Below are positions 21,509-30,450 of a DNA stretch of 64,000 nucleotides, one piece after another. The DNA lies in NCBI GenBank assembly GCA_963774945.1, contig CAVZHA010000010.1:558001-622000 (forward strand), read 5' to 3'. The notes under the pieces are model-generated. The model was not told the DNA's origin. It ran no database searches and was given only the letters and a program-made list of their open reading frames with translations. The DNA comes from Trebonia sp963774945. GTDB taxonomy: Bacteria > Actinomycetota > Actinomycetes > Streptosporangiales > Streptosporangiaceae. Positions within the stretch are counted from its first letter, which is position 1. Each line of letters begins with the position of its first letter. Made by a program: the position numbers and the translations under genes.

Positions 21509-22819
21509 ATGATGAAGAAAACCCCCGCTGCGGCGATCGCCGCACTCGGCCTCGGCGTTGTCCTGGCTGCCGCCGCCTGCTCTAGCGGCAGCAGCAACGC
21601 CAGCGGCAACGGCGGTAGTAGCGCTTCCTCCACCAACCCCGTCACGCTGACCTTCTGGACGAACGCCACCCCTGGCCCCGGCCTTGTGTTCATGCAGAAC
21701 GCCGTCAAGTCCTTCGACGCGGCCCACCCCGGCGTGACGATCAAGATGCAGGCCATCCAGAACGAGGACTACGACGGCAAGCTGCAGACCGCGCTGGCCT
21801 CGAACTCGACGCCGGACATCTTCTTCCAGCGCGGCGGCGGCAAGATGCTGGCCATGGTCAACGCGAACCAGGTCGCGCCGCTTACCCTCACCGCCGCGGA
21901 CCAGGCCAATGTCAGCGCGGCCGCGCTCGCCGGCGAGACCCTTAACGGCAAGATCTACGCCATCCCGCTGGACCAGCAGCCCGAGGGGATCTACTACAGC
22001 AAGGACCTCTTCAAGCAGGCGGGCATCACCTCGACGCCGACCACCATCCCTGAGCTCGAGGCCGATGTCGCCAAGCTGAAGGCCATCAACGTCGACCCGA
22101 TCGCGGTCGGCGCCAAGGACGCGTGGCCCGCAGCCCACTGGTACTACAACTTCGCCCTCCGCGAGTGCAGCCAGGCCACGATGAACACGGCCGGCACGTC
22201 CCTCAAGTTCACCGACCCGTGCTGGACGAAGGCCGGTGACGACCTGTCGGCGTTCCTGAAGATCAGCCCGTTCCAACCCGGTTTCCTGACGACCGCCGCG
22301 CAGGTGGGCGCGGGCTCCTCGGCCGGCCTGGTGGCCAACCACAAGGCCGGCATGGAGCTCATGGGCGCCTGGGACCCGGGCACGATCTCCACGCTCACCC
22401 CGAACCAGAAGCCGCTGCCTGACCTCGGCTGGTTCCCCTTCCCGGCGGTTCCCGGCGGCCAGGGTGACCCGACCGCGATGATGGGCGGCATCGACGGCTA
22501 CTCGGTGTCCCCGAGCGCCCCGAAGGAGGCCTTCGAGTTCCTTGAGTACCTCGTGACGACGCCCGAGCAGAAGGCCTACGCCACGGCGTTCATCACCCTC
22601 CCCGTCAACAAGGCCGCGCAGTCGGTCGTGACCGACTCGGTCAGCGTCTCGTCGCTCCAGGCCCTGAACAAGGCCGCCTACACGATGCAGTTCCTCGACA
22701 CGCAGTACGGCGAGAACGTCGGCAACGCGCTGAACGCCGCGGTGGTGAACCTGATGGCGGGCAAGGGAACTCCGGCCAGCATCGTCAGCGCCGCCACCGA
22801 AGCAGCGGCGAAGGGTTAA
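21509..22819 (+). CDS. Sugar-binding lipoprotein of a xylobiose/oligosaccharide ABC transporter
   Basis: This is a 436-residue solute-binding protein with a lipoprotein signal peptide (lipobox LAAAAC), a Ser/Gly/Asn linker and the type-1 binding fold (TLTFWTNATPGPG, then AVKSFDAAHPGVTIKMQAIQ). The start ATG at 21509 follows CAAGGAG. It is the first gene of a four-gene transcript with two permeases and a GH51 enzyme. It resembles the BxlE group by context; cello- or arabino-oligosaccharides are alternative ligands. Confidence 0.9.
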   Translation: MMKKTPAAAIAALGLGVVLAAAACSSGSSNASGNGGSSASSTNPVTLTFWTNATPGPGLVFMQNAVKSFDAAHPGVTIKMQAIQNEDYDGKLQTALASNSTPDIFFQRGGGKMLAMVNANQVAPLTLTAADQANVSAAALAGETLNGKIYAIPLDQQPEGIYYSKDLFKQAGITSTPTTIPELEADVAKLKAINVDPIAVGAKDAWPAAHWYYNFALRECSQATMNTAGTSLKFTDPCWTKAGDDLSAFLKISPFQPGFLTTAAQVGAGSSAGLVANHKAGMELMGAWDPGTISTLTPNQKPLPDLGWFPFPAVPGGQGDPTAMMGGIDGYSVSPSAPKEAFEFLEYLVTTPEQKAYATAFITLPVNKAAQSVVTDSVSVSSLQALNKAAYTMQFLDTQYGENVGNALNAAVVNLMAGKGTPASIVSAATEAAAKG

Positions 22820-22828
22820 TTCAAGACA

Positions 22829-23839
22829 ATGAGCGACACCGTGCGTACTGCGGCCGTTGGCCGCATCCGCCGGGGCGCACTTCAAGTCGGGGACGCGGCG
22901 CAGGCCGCGTCCCCGGCGCCGCGTGCGCGCAAGCGCGGCAGAGGGCGCCAGCGGCTGGAAATCGCGCTCCTCACCAGCCCCGCGATCATCGTGTTCGTTG
23001 GCCTTGTCATCTTCCCAGTCGGGCTCGCCGCGTACTACGGCTTCTACAAGTGGCAAGGCTACGGCCCGCCGACCGACTGGGTCGGACTGGGCAACTACAA
23101 GATCATTTTCACCGACCCCGCCTTCCAGCAGGCGCTCGAGCATAACGGCCTGATCGTCGTGCTGTCCCTCGTCTTTCAGGGGCCGCTGGCCATCCTGCTC
23201 GCGCTGCTGCTGAACCAGAAGATCCGCGGCCGGGCCCTCATCCGCGTCCTGATCTTCGTCCCCTACGTGATCTCCGAGGTCATCGTCGGCACGGGCTTCA
23301 GCCTGATGCTCCAGGAAACCGGCGCGGTCAACGACGCGCTGCACAACATCGGCCTCGGATTCCTCGCCACCGACTGGCTTGCCAACCCGAACATCGCGCT
23401 GTGGACGCTGATGGGCATCATCACCTGGAAATACATCGGCTTCGCGGTCATCTTGATGCTGGCCGGCCTGCAGTCGATCCCCGATGAGCTGTCCGAGGCG
23501 GCGCGGATCGACGGCGCCTCCTACTGGCAGGTCCAGCGCCACATCACGCTGCCGCTGCTCGGCCCGACCATCCGCATCTGGGCGTTCTTGTCGATCATCG
23601 GCTCGCTGCAGCTGTTCGACCTGGTGTACATCATCTGGGGTCAGTACATCTCCGGCGTGGCCGGCACCTCGACCATGGCGACGTACATGGCCCTTAACGG
23701 CCGCCTGGCCGGGAACTACGGCTACGGCAGCGCGGTCGCCGTGGTCATGTTCCTGATCTCGCTCATCGTCGCGCTGTGCTACCAGCGTTTCGTCCTGCGC
23801 CGCGACCTGCGGGGCGCCGTCACCCAGGGAGTCAACTGA
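22829..23839 (+). CDS. Carbohydrate ABC transporter permease (MalF type)
   Basis: This 336-residue permease has a basic N-terminal extension, about six membrane helices and the EAA loop DELSEAARIDGASYWQVQRH then ITLP. It starts ten bases after the binding-protein gene, and its TGA overlaps the ATG of the next permease by one base (ATGA), indicating translational coupling. Confidence 0.93.
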   Translation: MSDTVRTAAVGRIRRGALQVGDAAQAASPAPRARKRGRGRQRLEIALLTSPAIIVFVGLVIFPVGLAAYYGFYKWQGYGPPTDWVGLGNYKIIFTDPAFQQALEHNGLIVVLSLVFQGPLAILLALLLNQKIRGRALIRVLIFVPYVISEVIVGTGFSLMLQETGAVNDALHNIGLGFLATDWLANPNIALWTLMGIITWKYIGFAVILMLAGLQSIPDELSEAARIDGASYWQVQRHITLPLLGPTIRIWAFLSIIGSLQLFDLVYIIWGQYISGVAGTSTMATYMALNGRLAGNYGYGSAVAVVMFLISLIVALCYQRFVLRRDLRGAVTQGVN

Positions 23840-24720
23840 TGAGCGCGGCGACCTCCGGCGCACCGTCCCTGCGGGCCCGGCCCGCCAAGCGCAGCGACAA
23901 GCCGCAGAAGTGGGGCAACCCGGGCATCTACTTCATCGCCTTGCTGTTCAGCTCGGTCACCGTCGGGCCCATCCTGTACATCGTGCTGGGCGGTTTCCGC
24001 ACCAACTCGCAGATCACCGTCAGCCCGGCCGGCCTGCCGAACCCATGGGTCTTCAGCAACTACGTCGGCGTCTTGAAGTCGAGCACCTTCTGGGGCGAAT
24101 TCGCGAACTCGGCCATCGTGGGGGTCGTGACCACGGTCGGCGTCGTGGTGCTCGGCGTCATGGTGAGCTTCGCGCTCGCCCGCTACGAGTTCAAGCTCAA
24201 GGGCGCGATTTACTCGCTGTTCGCCGCGGGCCTGATGTTCCCGCTGGTGGTCGCGATCACCCCGCTCTACATCATCGTCAAGGACCTCGGTCTCATCGAC
24301 AGCCTGACCGGCATCATCATCCCGCAGATCGCATTCGGCCTGCCGACGACGGTCATCATCCTGACGCCCTTCCTGCGCGCCATCCCCAAGGACATCGAGG
24401 AGGCGGCGTCCATCGACGGCACCAGCCGCCTCGGGTTCTTCTTCCGCATGGCCATCCCGCTGGCGCTGCCCGGCGTGATCACCGTCGGCATCCTCGCCTT
24501 CATCGGCAGCTGGAACAACTACATCCTGCCGCTGTACGTCTTGAACTCGCAGGCGCACTACACGCTGCCACTCGGCGTGCAGCAGTTCTCCTCTGTGTAC
24601 TCGCAGGACACAGCGCGGGTGCTGGCGTTCACCTCGCTGTCGATGATGCCCGCGCTGATCTTCTTCTCCATCTTCCAGCGCCGCATCGTCGGGGGCCTGA
24701 CCGGCGCGGTGAAGGGCTAG
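23839..24720 (+). CDS. Carbohydrate ABC transporter permease (MalG type)
   Basis: This 293-residue permease has six predicted helices and the EAA loop KDIEEAASIDGTSRLGFFFR, ending with IFQRRIVGGLTGAVKG typical of MalG-type subunits. It is coupled to the upstream permease and followed after three bases by the GH51 gene. The ATPase is presumably the MsiK-like protein encoded at 16335-17570. Confidence 0.93.
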   Translation: MSAATSGAPSLRARPAKRSDKPQKWGNPGIYFIALLFSSVTVGPILYIVLGGFRTNSQITVSPAGLPNPWVFSNYVGVLKSSTFWGEFANSAIVGVVTTVGVVVLGVMVSFALARYEFKLKGAIYSLFAAGLMFPLVVAITPLYIIVKDLGLIDSLTGIIIPQIAFGLPTTVIILTPFLRAIPKDIEEAASIDGTSRLGFFFRMAIPLALPGVITVGILAFIGSWNNYILPLYVLNSQAHYTLPLGVQQFSSVYSQDTARVLAFTSLSMMPALIFFSIFQRRIVGGLTGAVKG

Positions 24721-24723
24721 GCA

Positions 24724-26232
24724 TTGGCTCGCGCTCATATCGAGCTCGACAAGCGCGCCGTCATCGCGCCCGTCAGCCGCCGCACGTTCGGCGCGTTCGT
24801 CGAGCACCTTGGCCGGTGCGTCTACACCGGGCTCTACGAGCCCGGGCACCCGGCCGCGAATGAGGACGGCTTCCGCATGGACGTCGTCGAGCTCGTCAGG
24901 GAACTCGGCAGCACGACCGTCCGCTACCCGGGCGGCAACTTCGTCTCCGGCTTCCGCTGGGAAGACTCGATCGGCCCGCGGGAGGCGCGCCCGGTGCGCC
25001 GCGACCTCGCCTGGCACTCGCTCGAGTCGAACCAGGTCGGCCTCGACGATTTCGCCAGGTGGCTGACGCTAACCGACTCGGAACTGATGCTCGCCGTGAA
25101 CCTCGGCACCCGTGGCATCCTGCCCGTCCTCGACCTGCTCGAGTACGCCAACCACCCCTCCGGCACCGCACTGTCGGACCTGCGCATCGCGAACGGCACA
25201 CCGCGGCCGCACAACGTGCGCATGTGGTGCCTGGGCAATGAGATGGACGGCCCGTGGCAGCAGGGCTTCATGACGGCCGACGACTACGGGAAGATCGCCG
25301 CCCGCACCGCCGCCGCGATGAAGATGGCCGACTCCGATCTCGAGCTGGTGGTCTGCGGCTCCTCCGGCTCGGGCATGCCGACGTTCGGCGACTGGGAGCG
25401 CACCGTACTCGAGCACAGCTACGAGCACGTCGACTACGTCTCGTGCCACGCCTACTACCAGGAGCTCGACGGCGACCTCGGCTCCTTCCTCGCCTCGGCG
25501 CTCGACCTGGACTACTACATCGACACCGTCGTCGCGACGGCCGACCACGTCGGCCACAAGAAGCGATCGAATAAGAAGATGCAGCTTTCGTTCGATGAAT
25601 GGAATGTCTGGTATCTCAAGGAGCACCAGGAGCGCGAGAAGGCCGCCGCGGCCAGCGGCGAATGGTCCTGCGCGCCGCGCCTGCTGGAGGACGTCTACTC
25701 GGTCGCGGACGCCGTCGTCGTCGGCAACCTGCTGATGACGCTGCTCAAGCACAGCGACCGGGTCACCTCGGCGTCGCTCGCCCAGCTGGTCAACGTGATC
25801 GCGCCGATCATGACCGAGCCCGGCGGGCCCGCCTGGCGGCAGACGACCTTCTTCCCGTTCTCGATCACCAGCCGGCTCGCGTCCGGCGAGGTAATCCGCC
25901 CGGTGATCGAGACGCCGACATACCACACGGCGCGCCACGGCGAGGCATCCGTCATCGATGCCATCGCGACGGTCGACGACGGTCGCGTCGCGGTGTTTCT
26001 CGTCAACCGCGACCGCACGCAGACCGCGCAGGTCACGATCGACGTGAGCAGCCTGCGCTCCACCACGATAATCGAGGCGGTCACACTGGCCGACGCCGAC
26101 GTCTACGCGAAGAACACGCTCGCCGAACCGGACCGGGTAACCCCGGCCGCGAACGCGAGCGCGGTCCTCGCCGCCGGCGTACTCACCATCGAGCTGCCGC
26201 CTGTCTCGTGGACGGCGGCCGCGCTGAGCTGA
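24724..26232 (+). CDS. GH51 alpha-L-arabinofuranosidase
   Basis: This 502-residue intracellular enzyme shows the GH51 hallmarks: TTVRYPGGNFVSGFRWEDSI near the N-terminus, acid/base Glu173 in CLGNEMDGPWQ, and nucleophile Glu292 in SFDEWNVWY. It removes arabinofuranosyl side groups from arabinoxylan-derived oligosaccharides. The only sensible start is a TTG at 24724, three bases after the permease stop, with GAAGGG inside the end of the permease gene as ribosome site. Co-transcription with the importer couples uptake to debranching. Confidence 0.92.
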   Translation: MARAHIELDKRAVIAPVSRRTFGAFVEHLGRCVYTGLYEPGHPAANEDGFRMDVVELVRELGSTTVRYPGGNFVSGFRWEDSIGPREARPVRRDLAWHSLESNQVGLDDFARWLTLTDSELMLAVNLGTRGILPVLDLLEYANHPSGTALSDLRIANGTPRPHNVRMWCLGNEMDGPWQQGFMTADDYGKIAARTAAAMKMADSDLELVVCGSSGSGMPTFGDWERTVLEHSYEHVDYVSCHAYYQELDGDLGSFLASALDLDYYIDTVVATADHVGHKKRSNKKMQLSFDEWNVWYLKEHQEREKAAAASGEWSCAPRLLEDVYSVADAVVVGNLLMTLLKHSDRVTSASLAQLVNVIAPIMTEPGGPAWRQTTFFPFSITSRLASGEVIRPVIETPTYHTARHGEASVIDAIATVDDGRVAVFLVNRDRTQTAQVTIDVSSLRSTTIIEAVTLADADVYAKNTLAEPDRVTPAANASAVLAAGVLTIELPPVSWTAAALS

Positions 26233-26308
26233 CAAGCGGGCGAGGGTGACCGCCGCGCTCCCGCTCGTCATCGTGTTCGTCTTGATGCGGCGACAGGTGA
26301 TGAACAGC

Positions 26309-26331
26309 CTGGGGGGCTTGGCCCCCGGGGG
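26309..26331 (+). terminator. G/C hairpin before xylA
   Basis: GGGGGC-TTG-GCCCCC (26312-26326) flanked by further G/C runs forms a short hairpin between the GH51 gene and xylA. It may end the ABC-GH51 transcript or attenuate transcription into xylA. Confidence 0.4.
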
Positions 26332-26352
26332 AGATAGAGAGAGGATTTCACT

Positions 26353-27516
26353 ATGACCACAGACTCGTACGTGCCGACTCGCGAAGACAAGTTCTCGTTC
26401 GGGATATGGACGGTGGGCTGGCAGGGGGTTGACGTGTTCGGCGGGCCGGTGCGGCCGCCGATGGCGGCCGACCGGGCCGTCCGCAAGCTGGCGGAGCTCG
26501 GCGCCTACGGCGTTAACTTCCACGACAACGACGTGTTCGACTTCGACGCGACGCCGCCCGAGCGGGACGAGCGGGTCGGCGCGTTCAGGAAGGCGCTCGA
26601 CGAGACCGGGCTGGTGGTGACCACCGCCACCACGAACCTGTTCGGCCACCCGATGTTCAAGGACGGCGCGTTCACCGCCAACGAGCGGTCGGTCCGGCGG
26701 TTCGCGCTGGCGAAGGTGATGCGCAACCTCGACCTCGCGGCCGAGCTCGGGGCGAAGACCTATGTCTTCTGGGGCGGCCGCGAGGGGGCCGAGTCCGGGG
26801 CGGCCAAGGACATCAGGGTCGCGCTCGACCGCTACGCCGAAGGCCTCAACCTGCTGTCGGAGTACGTGCTCGAGCAGGGGTACGACATCAGGTTCGCGAT
26901 CGAGCCGAAGCCGAACGAGCCGAGGGGCGACATCCTGCTGCCGTCCATCGGGCACGCGCTCGCCTTCATCAACGCGCTCGAGCACCCGGACCTGGTCGGG
27001 GTCAACCCGGAGATCGGGCACGAGGAGATGGCCAGCCTGAACTACGCGCACGGCATCGCCCAGGCGATGTGGCACGGCAAGCTCTACCACATCGACCTCA
27101 ACGGGCAGACCGGGCCGAGGTACGACCAGGACCTGCGGTTCGGCGCGGGCAACGCGCGGGGCGCGTTCTGGGTGGTCGACACGCTCCTGCAGGGCGGGTA
27201 CGACGGCCCGGTGCACTTCGACTACAAGCCGCCGCGGACCGAGGACGACGAGGGCGTCTGGGCGTCGGCCGCCGCCTGCATGCGGAACTACCTGATCTTG
27301 CGGGAGAAGGCGCGCGCGTTCCGGGCCGACCCGGAGGTCCAGGCCGCGCTGGCGGCGGCGCGGACCGCCGAGCTGGCCGAGCCGACCCTCGCCCCCGGCG
27401 AGACCTGGCACGACGTCCGCGAGGTGGTCGTCGACCCGGACGAGCTCGGCGCCCGGGGCATGGGCTACGAGCACCTGGACCAGCTGGCGATGGAGCACCT
27501 GTACGGCGTCCGCTGA
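26353..27516 (+). CDS. xylA: Xylose isomerase
   Basis: This 387-residue protein matches actinobacterial xylose isomerases over its whole length. VNFHDNDVFDFD carries catalytic His57, IEPKPNEPRGD holds Glu184 and Lys186 that bind metal and substrate, and NPEIGHEEMA and HIDLNGQTGPRYDQDLRFGA complete the metal sites. It converts D-xylose to D-xylulose, which xylulokinase (30451-31854) phosphorylates. The start ATG at 26353 follows AGAGAGGA. It lies directly downstream of the importer operon and converges on the xylanase gene. Confidence 0.96.
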   Translation: MTTDSYVPTREDKFSFGIWTVGWQGVDVFGGPVRPPMAADRAVRKLAELGAYGVNFHDNDVFDFDATPPERDERVGAFRKALDETGLVVTTATTNLFGHPMFKDGAFTANERSVRRFALAKVMRNLDLAAELGAKTYVFWGGREGAESGAAKDIRVALDRYAEGLNLLSEYVLEQGYDIRFAIEPKPNEPRGDILLPSIGHALAFINALEHPDLVGVNPEIGHEEMASLNYAHGIAQAMWHGKLYHIDLNGQTGPRYDQDLRFGAGNARGAFWVVDTLLQGGYDGPVHFDYKPPRTEDDEGVWASAAACMRNYLILREKARAFRADPEVQAALAAARTAELAEPTLAPGETWHDVREVVVDPDELGARGMGYEHLDQLAMEHLYGVR

Positions 27517-27534
27517 CCTCTTGACACGCCCGCG

Positions 27535-27578
27535 CCGCCGGCCGGTCACGCGATGCGATCCGCGTGACCGGCCGGCGG
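27535..27578. terminator. Bidirectional terminator between xylA and the xylanase gene
   Basis: A perfect 18-bp stem (CCGCCGGCCGGTCACGCG and its complement) with an 8-base loop lies between the convergent genes, followed by TTTCC on the plus strand. It should stop transcription from both sides. Confidence 0.85.
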
Positions 27579-27609
27579 TTTCCGTCGCGGGTATTCCGCG
27601 GCGGCCGGG

Positions 27610-28796
27610 TCAGAAGCCGGCTCCGCTCGGCACCCGGTGCGGTGCGCCGTACGCGCCCAGCCGCAGGTCCGACTGCAGCTCGTAGTAGGCGGGCTTCGGC
27701 TGCTGGTTCACGTCGTAGATCGCCGCGTAGCCCTCGCCCGTGAAGAATCCAGGCACCCAGGAGTCGGAGTCGGTGAAGCCCCAGACGGTGAACGAGATGA
27801 CGCTCGGGCACGGCCAGGGCGGCCTTGAGCATCTGCGAGTACTCGTACGGCTGCGCGAACACGGCCAGGCTGTCCGTCGGCACCTGGTCGGTCGCGTTGT
27901 TCACGAACGTGCGGACGTCGGCCTCGGTGATCGCCACCTTCACGCCCGGCGCTGGCGTACCGCTCCAGGTCCTGCTGGAAGCGCGCGCCGGAGAACCCGT
28001 ACTGGGTGTCCAGGTGCCCCTGGTTCCCGATGCCCATGATCGGAACGCCCGCCGCGAGCTGCTCCTGCAGCCACGCGTAAACGGCGTCGCTCTTGGCATT
28101 CGTGCCGTCCTCGCCGGCGATGTTGTAGTCGTTGTAAAAGAGCAGCGCGCCCGGGTCCGCCTCGTGCGCCCACCGGAATGCCTGCGGAATGATGTCGGGC
28201 CCGAGGGCGGCAATCCAGAAGTTGTTCGGGTCGATACCAGACGGGTCGCTGTCGAGGAAGAATTCGTTGGCGACGTCCCACTGCCATATCTTCCCGCGGT
28301 ACCGCGTGACCTCGATCATGATGTGCTGGTGCAGCAGCTCCCGCAGCTGCGGGGCGGTGATGGTGCCGTTGCCGACGCCGGTGGTGAGCCAGTCGGGCAG
28401 CTGGTTGTGCCACAGCAGCGTGTGGCCCCTGATGAGCTGCCGGTTGGCCCGCGCGAAGGCGACCAGCTGGTCGGCCTGCGACCAGTCGTAGCTGCCCTGG
28501 GTGGGCTCGACGATCTGCCATTTCATCCCGTTGCCCGGGGTGACCACGGAGAACTGGCTCCCGGCGATGGCCGCGTAGGAGGGCGTCTCGATGTCCTGCG
28601 GGACCAGCGCGGTACCGAAGCGGAGGCCGATCTTCGCGGCCAGCGCGCGCAGCGAGTCGGGCTCGCCCTGCTGGCCTGACCTCGGCCTGGCGGCCAGCCC
28701 GGGGCTGGAAGTCGCCGCCCAGGCGGGCGTGCCGGCCCCGAGCGCCGCCGCGGCGCCGCCGGCCGCGCCCATTGCGAGAAGACTACGGCGTCTCAT
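27610..28796 (-). CDS. Secreted GH10 endo-1,4-beta-xylanase (two frame changes)
   Basis: Starting at ATG 28796 with a perfect AGGAGG upstream, the protein has an RRRSLL N-terminus and a hydrophobic Ala/Gly stretch ending in AWA, consistent with Tat-type export. The GH10 barrel shows GHTLLWHNQLPDWL and the acid/base Glu178 in WDVANEFF. The frame changes near 27950, after which KVAITEADVRTFVNNATDQV carries the nucleophile Glu. It changes again near 27800, after which ISFTVWGFTDSDSWVPGFFT follows to the stop at 27610. The enzyme would cut xylan outside the cell, feeding the importer. Two CGAAA-type palindromes stand in its promoter. Confidence 0.9.
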
Positions 28797-28817
28797 GAAT
28801 TGCCTCCTGTCGCCTCC

Positions 28818-28849
28818 CGAAATATTTCGCGCTATTCCGAAAATTTCGG
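28818..28849. promoter_or_regulatory. Two CGAAA...TTTCG palindromes in the xylanase promoter
   Basis: CGAAATATTTCG (28818-28829) and CCGAAAATTTCGG (28837-28849) are perfect palindromes 22 to 53 bases upstream of the xylanase start. They share the CGAAA-N2/3-TTTCG core with the sites before the LacI gene and the ABC operon, so the same LacI repressor probably controls all three. Confidence 0.6.
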
Positions 28850-29125
28850 TGTGGATCTGTCGGGTAATGGCACCGTAGATGGGTCGGCAAAGTGTGTCAA
28901 TAGGAACTCTCGTTGTGAATTTAGAGAATTCGTGAGACCACTTGAGCCTTTCCAAGCTCGTTAGTTACGCGTTTCCGCCCTGGCGCAATGCCTTGATGAG
29001 AATCGAAATGTTTCGAATTGTCGGCCGCGGCTGAAGCCGACGACGCCGTTGGCGCCGTGGCCGGGCCCGGTCGGCCCGGGTGGTAACGTGCGCCTCGGTA
29101 CTGCTTGCTACCGGATCGAGGACAG
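28850..29125. other. AT-rich divergent region between the xylanase and MFS genes
   Basis: The first half is clearly richer in A/T than its surroundings and should hold the promoters of both divergent genes. No gene and no further dyad of the CGAAA type is seen. Confidence 0.5.
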
Positions 29126-30382
29126 GTGACAACGGCGGAGGACGCCAAACCGCTGCAGGCCGGCCAGCCGGCGGTCTCACGGCGATCCTGGGCGCCCTTC
29201 ATCGCCGCGCTGATGCTGGCGTACTTCGGCGCCTCGGTTGCTCTCTTCGCCCCGGTCGAGAACGTGCTGCCGAGGCTGATCGAGGCGTCTGGCGGCGCCC
29301 AGCACAAGGCCGTCTACCTCGGGCTGGTAACCGGCCTGGGCGCCGTCGCGGCGCTGGTCTTCAACCCGCTGGCGGGCTATTTCTCCGATCGGTGGGTGAC
29401 CTCGGACAACCGCTCGACGGTGGTGGCGATCGGCCTGGCGGGCGGGGCCGCGTCGCTGGGACTGCTCGGGCTGCAGCGGTCGGTGATCGGCATCGCGATC
29501 TGCTGGACCCTCTGCCAGGCCACGATCAACATCGCCTACTCGTCGATGGCGGCCTCCGTCATCGACCACGTGCCGAAGGGGGACTGGGGGTTCGCCTGGG
29601 GCCTGCTCGCGGTCTCCCAGGCGCTCGGCATCATCCTCGGCTTCGGCGCGATCGTGCTGGTCTTCCCCTCGCTGACTGGCGGGATGACGGCGATCACGAT
29701 CATCTACGCCGTCGGCCTGGTCCCGCTGGTGGTGATCTTGCGGCGGCTGCCGCGGGTGCGGCTCAGCGGTCCCGGCCGGTCGGTCCGGGAGGGCCTCAAG
29801 GCGCTGCTGAACGGCGGCACCGGGTACAGCGCGGTCTGGATCGGCCAGTTCCTGATGGAGCTGGCGAACTCGATCGCGCTCCTCTACCTCTATTACTACC
29901 TGCAGGACGTCATCCACTACCCGAAGCCGGGAACCGGCCAGCTCATCCTGGTCGGGGTGGCGACGGGGGCGACGATCCTGGCCACGGTGACGGTGGGCCG
30001 CCTGGCCGACCGGTCGGCCAGCTACCGGCGGTGGGCGATGCTCGCGACCACGCTGCTCGCCGCCACCGGCTTCACGCTCGCCGTCATCAACTCGTGGGAC
30101 CCGGTGATCGCCTGCGCGTTCGCGCTCGGGGCCGGGTACGGCGCGTACCAGTCGGCCAGCTCGGCGCTGTCCCTGACCGTACTCCCGGATCAGGCCAGCG
30201 CCGCCCGCGACCTCGGCATCATCAACATCGCGTCCTCGATCCCCCAGGTCATCGGCCCGTCGGTGGCCGCCCTGGTGATCACGGTCGGCCTCGGCTACCG
30301 GGGACTGTTCGCCTTCGCGGGCCTGCTCGCCCTCGGCGCCTGCGCCGCCTTCTCCCGCGTGCCGCGCCCCGCGCGCGACTGA
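29126..30382 (+). CDS. MFS transporter
   Basis: This 418-residue protein has twelve hydrophobic segments and MFS loop motifs (GYFSDRWVTSDNRS between helices 2 and 3, VGRLADRSASYRR in the second half). I choose GTG 29126, eight codons into a longer open frame, because GAGGA lies just upstream. The substrate cannot be read; its place between a secreted xylanase and xylulokinase suggests a pentose or pentoside carrier. Confidence 0.8.
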   Translation: MTTAEDAKPLQAGQPAVSRRSWAPFIAALMLAYFGASVALFAPVENVLPRLIEASGGAQHKAVYLGLVTGLGAVAALVFNPLAGYFSDRWVTSDNRSTVVAIGLAGGAASLGLLGLQRSVIGIAICWTLCQATINIAYSSMAASVIDHVPKGDWGFAWGLLAVSQALGIILGFGAIVLVFPSLTGGMTAITIIYAVGLVPLVVILRRLPRVRLSGPGRSVREGLKALLNGGTGYSAVWIGQFLMELANSIALLYLYYYLQDVIHYPKPGTGQLILVGVATGATILATVTVGRLADRSASYRRWAMLATTLLAATGFTLAVINSWDPVIACAFALGAGYGAYQSASSALSLTVLPDQASAARDLGIINIASSIPQVIGPSVAALVITVGLGYRGLFAFAGLLALGACAAFSRVPRPARD

Positions 30383-30450
30383 CGGGCCTCAACGGCGAAA
30401 CGGTCGCCCTGGCAGCCGTTTCGCCATCCGCGTGCGCCGGGCGACCCTGG

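Noticed and set aside
21212..23863. Very long open frame on the minus strand opposite the sugar ABC operon
   Set aside because: It mirrors the binding-protein and permease genes, which have full domain evidence; the antisense translation is Arg/Gly/Asp-rich without domains, a normal effect of high GC content.
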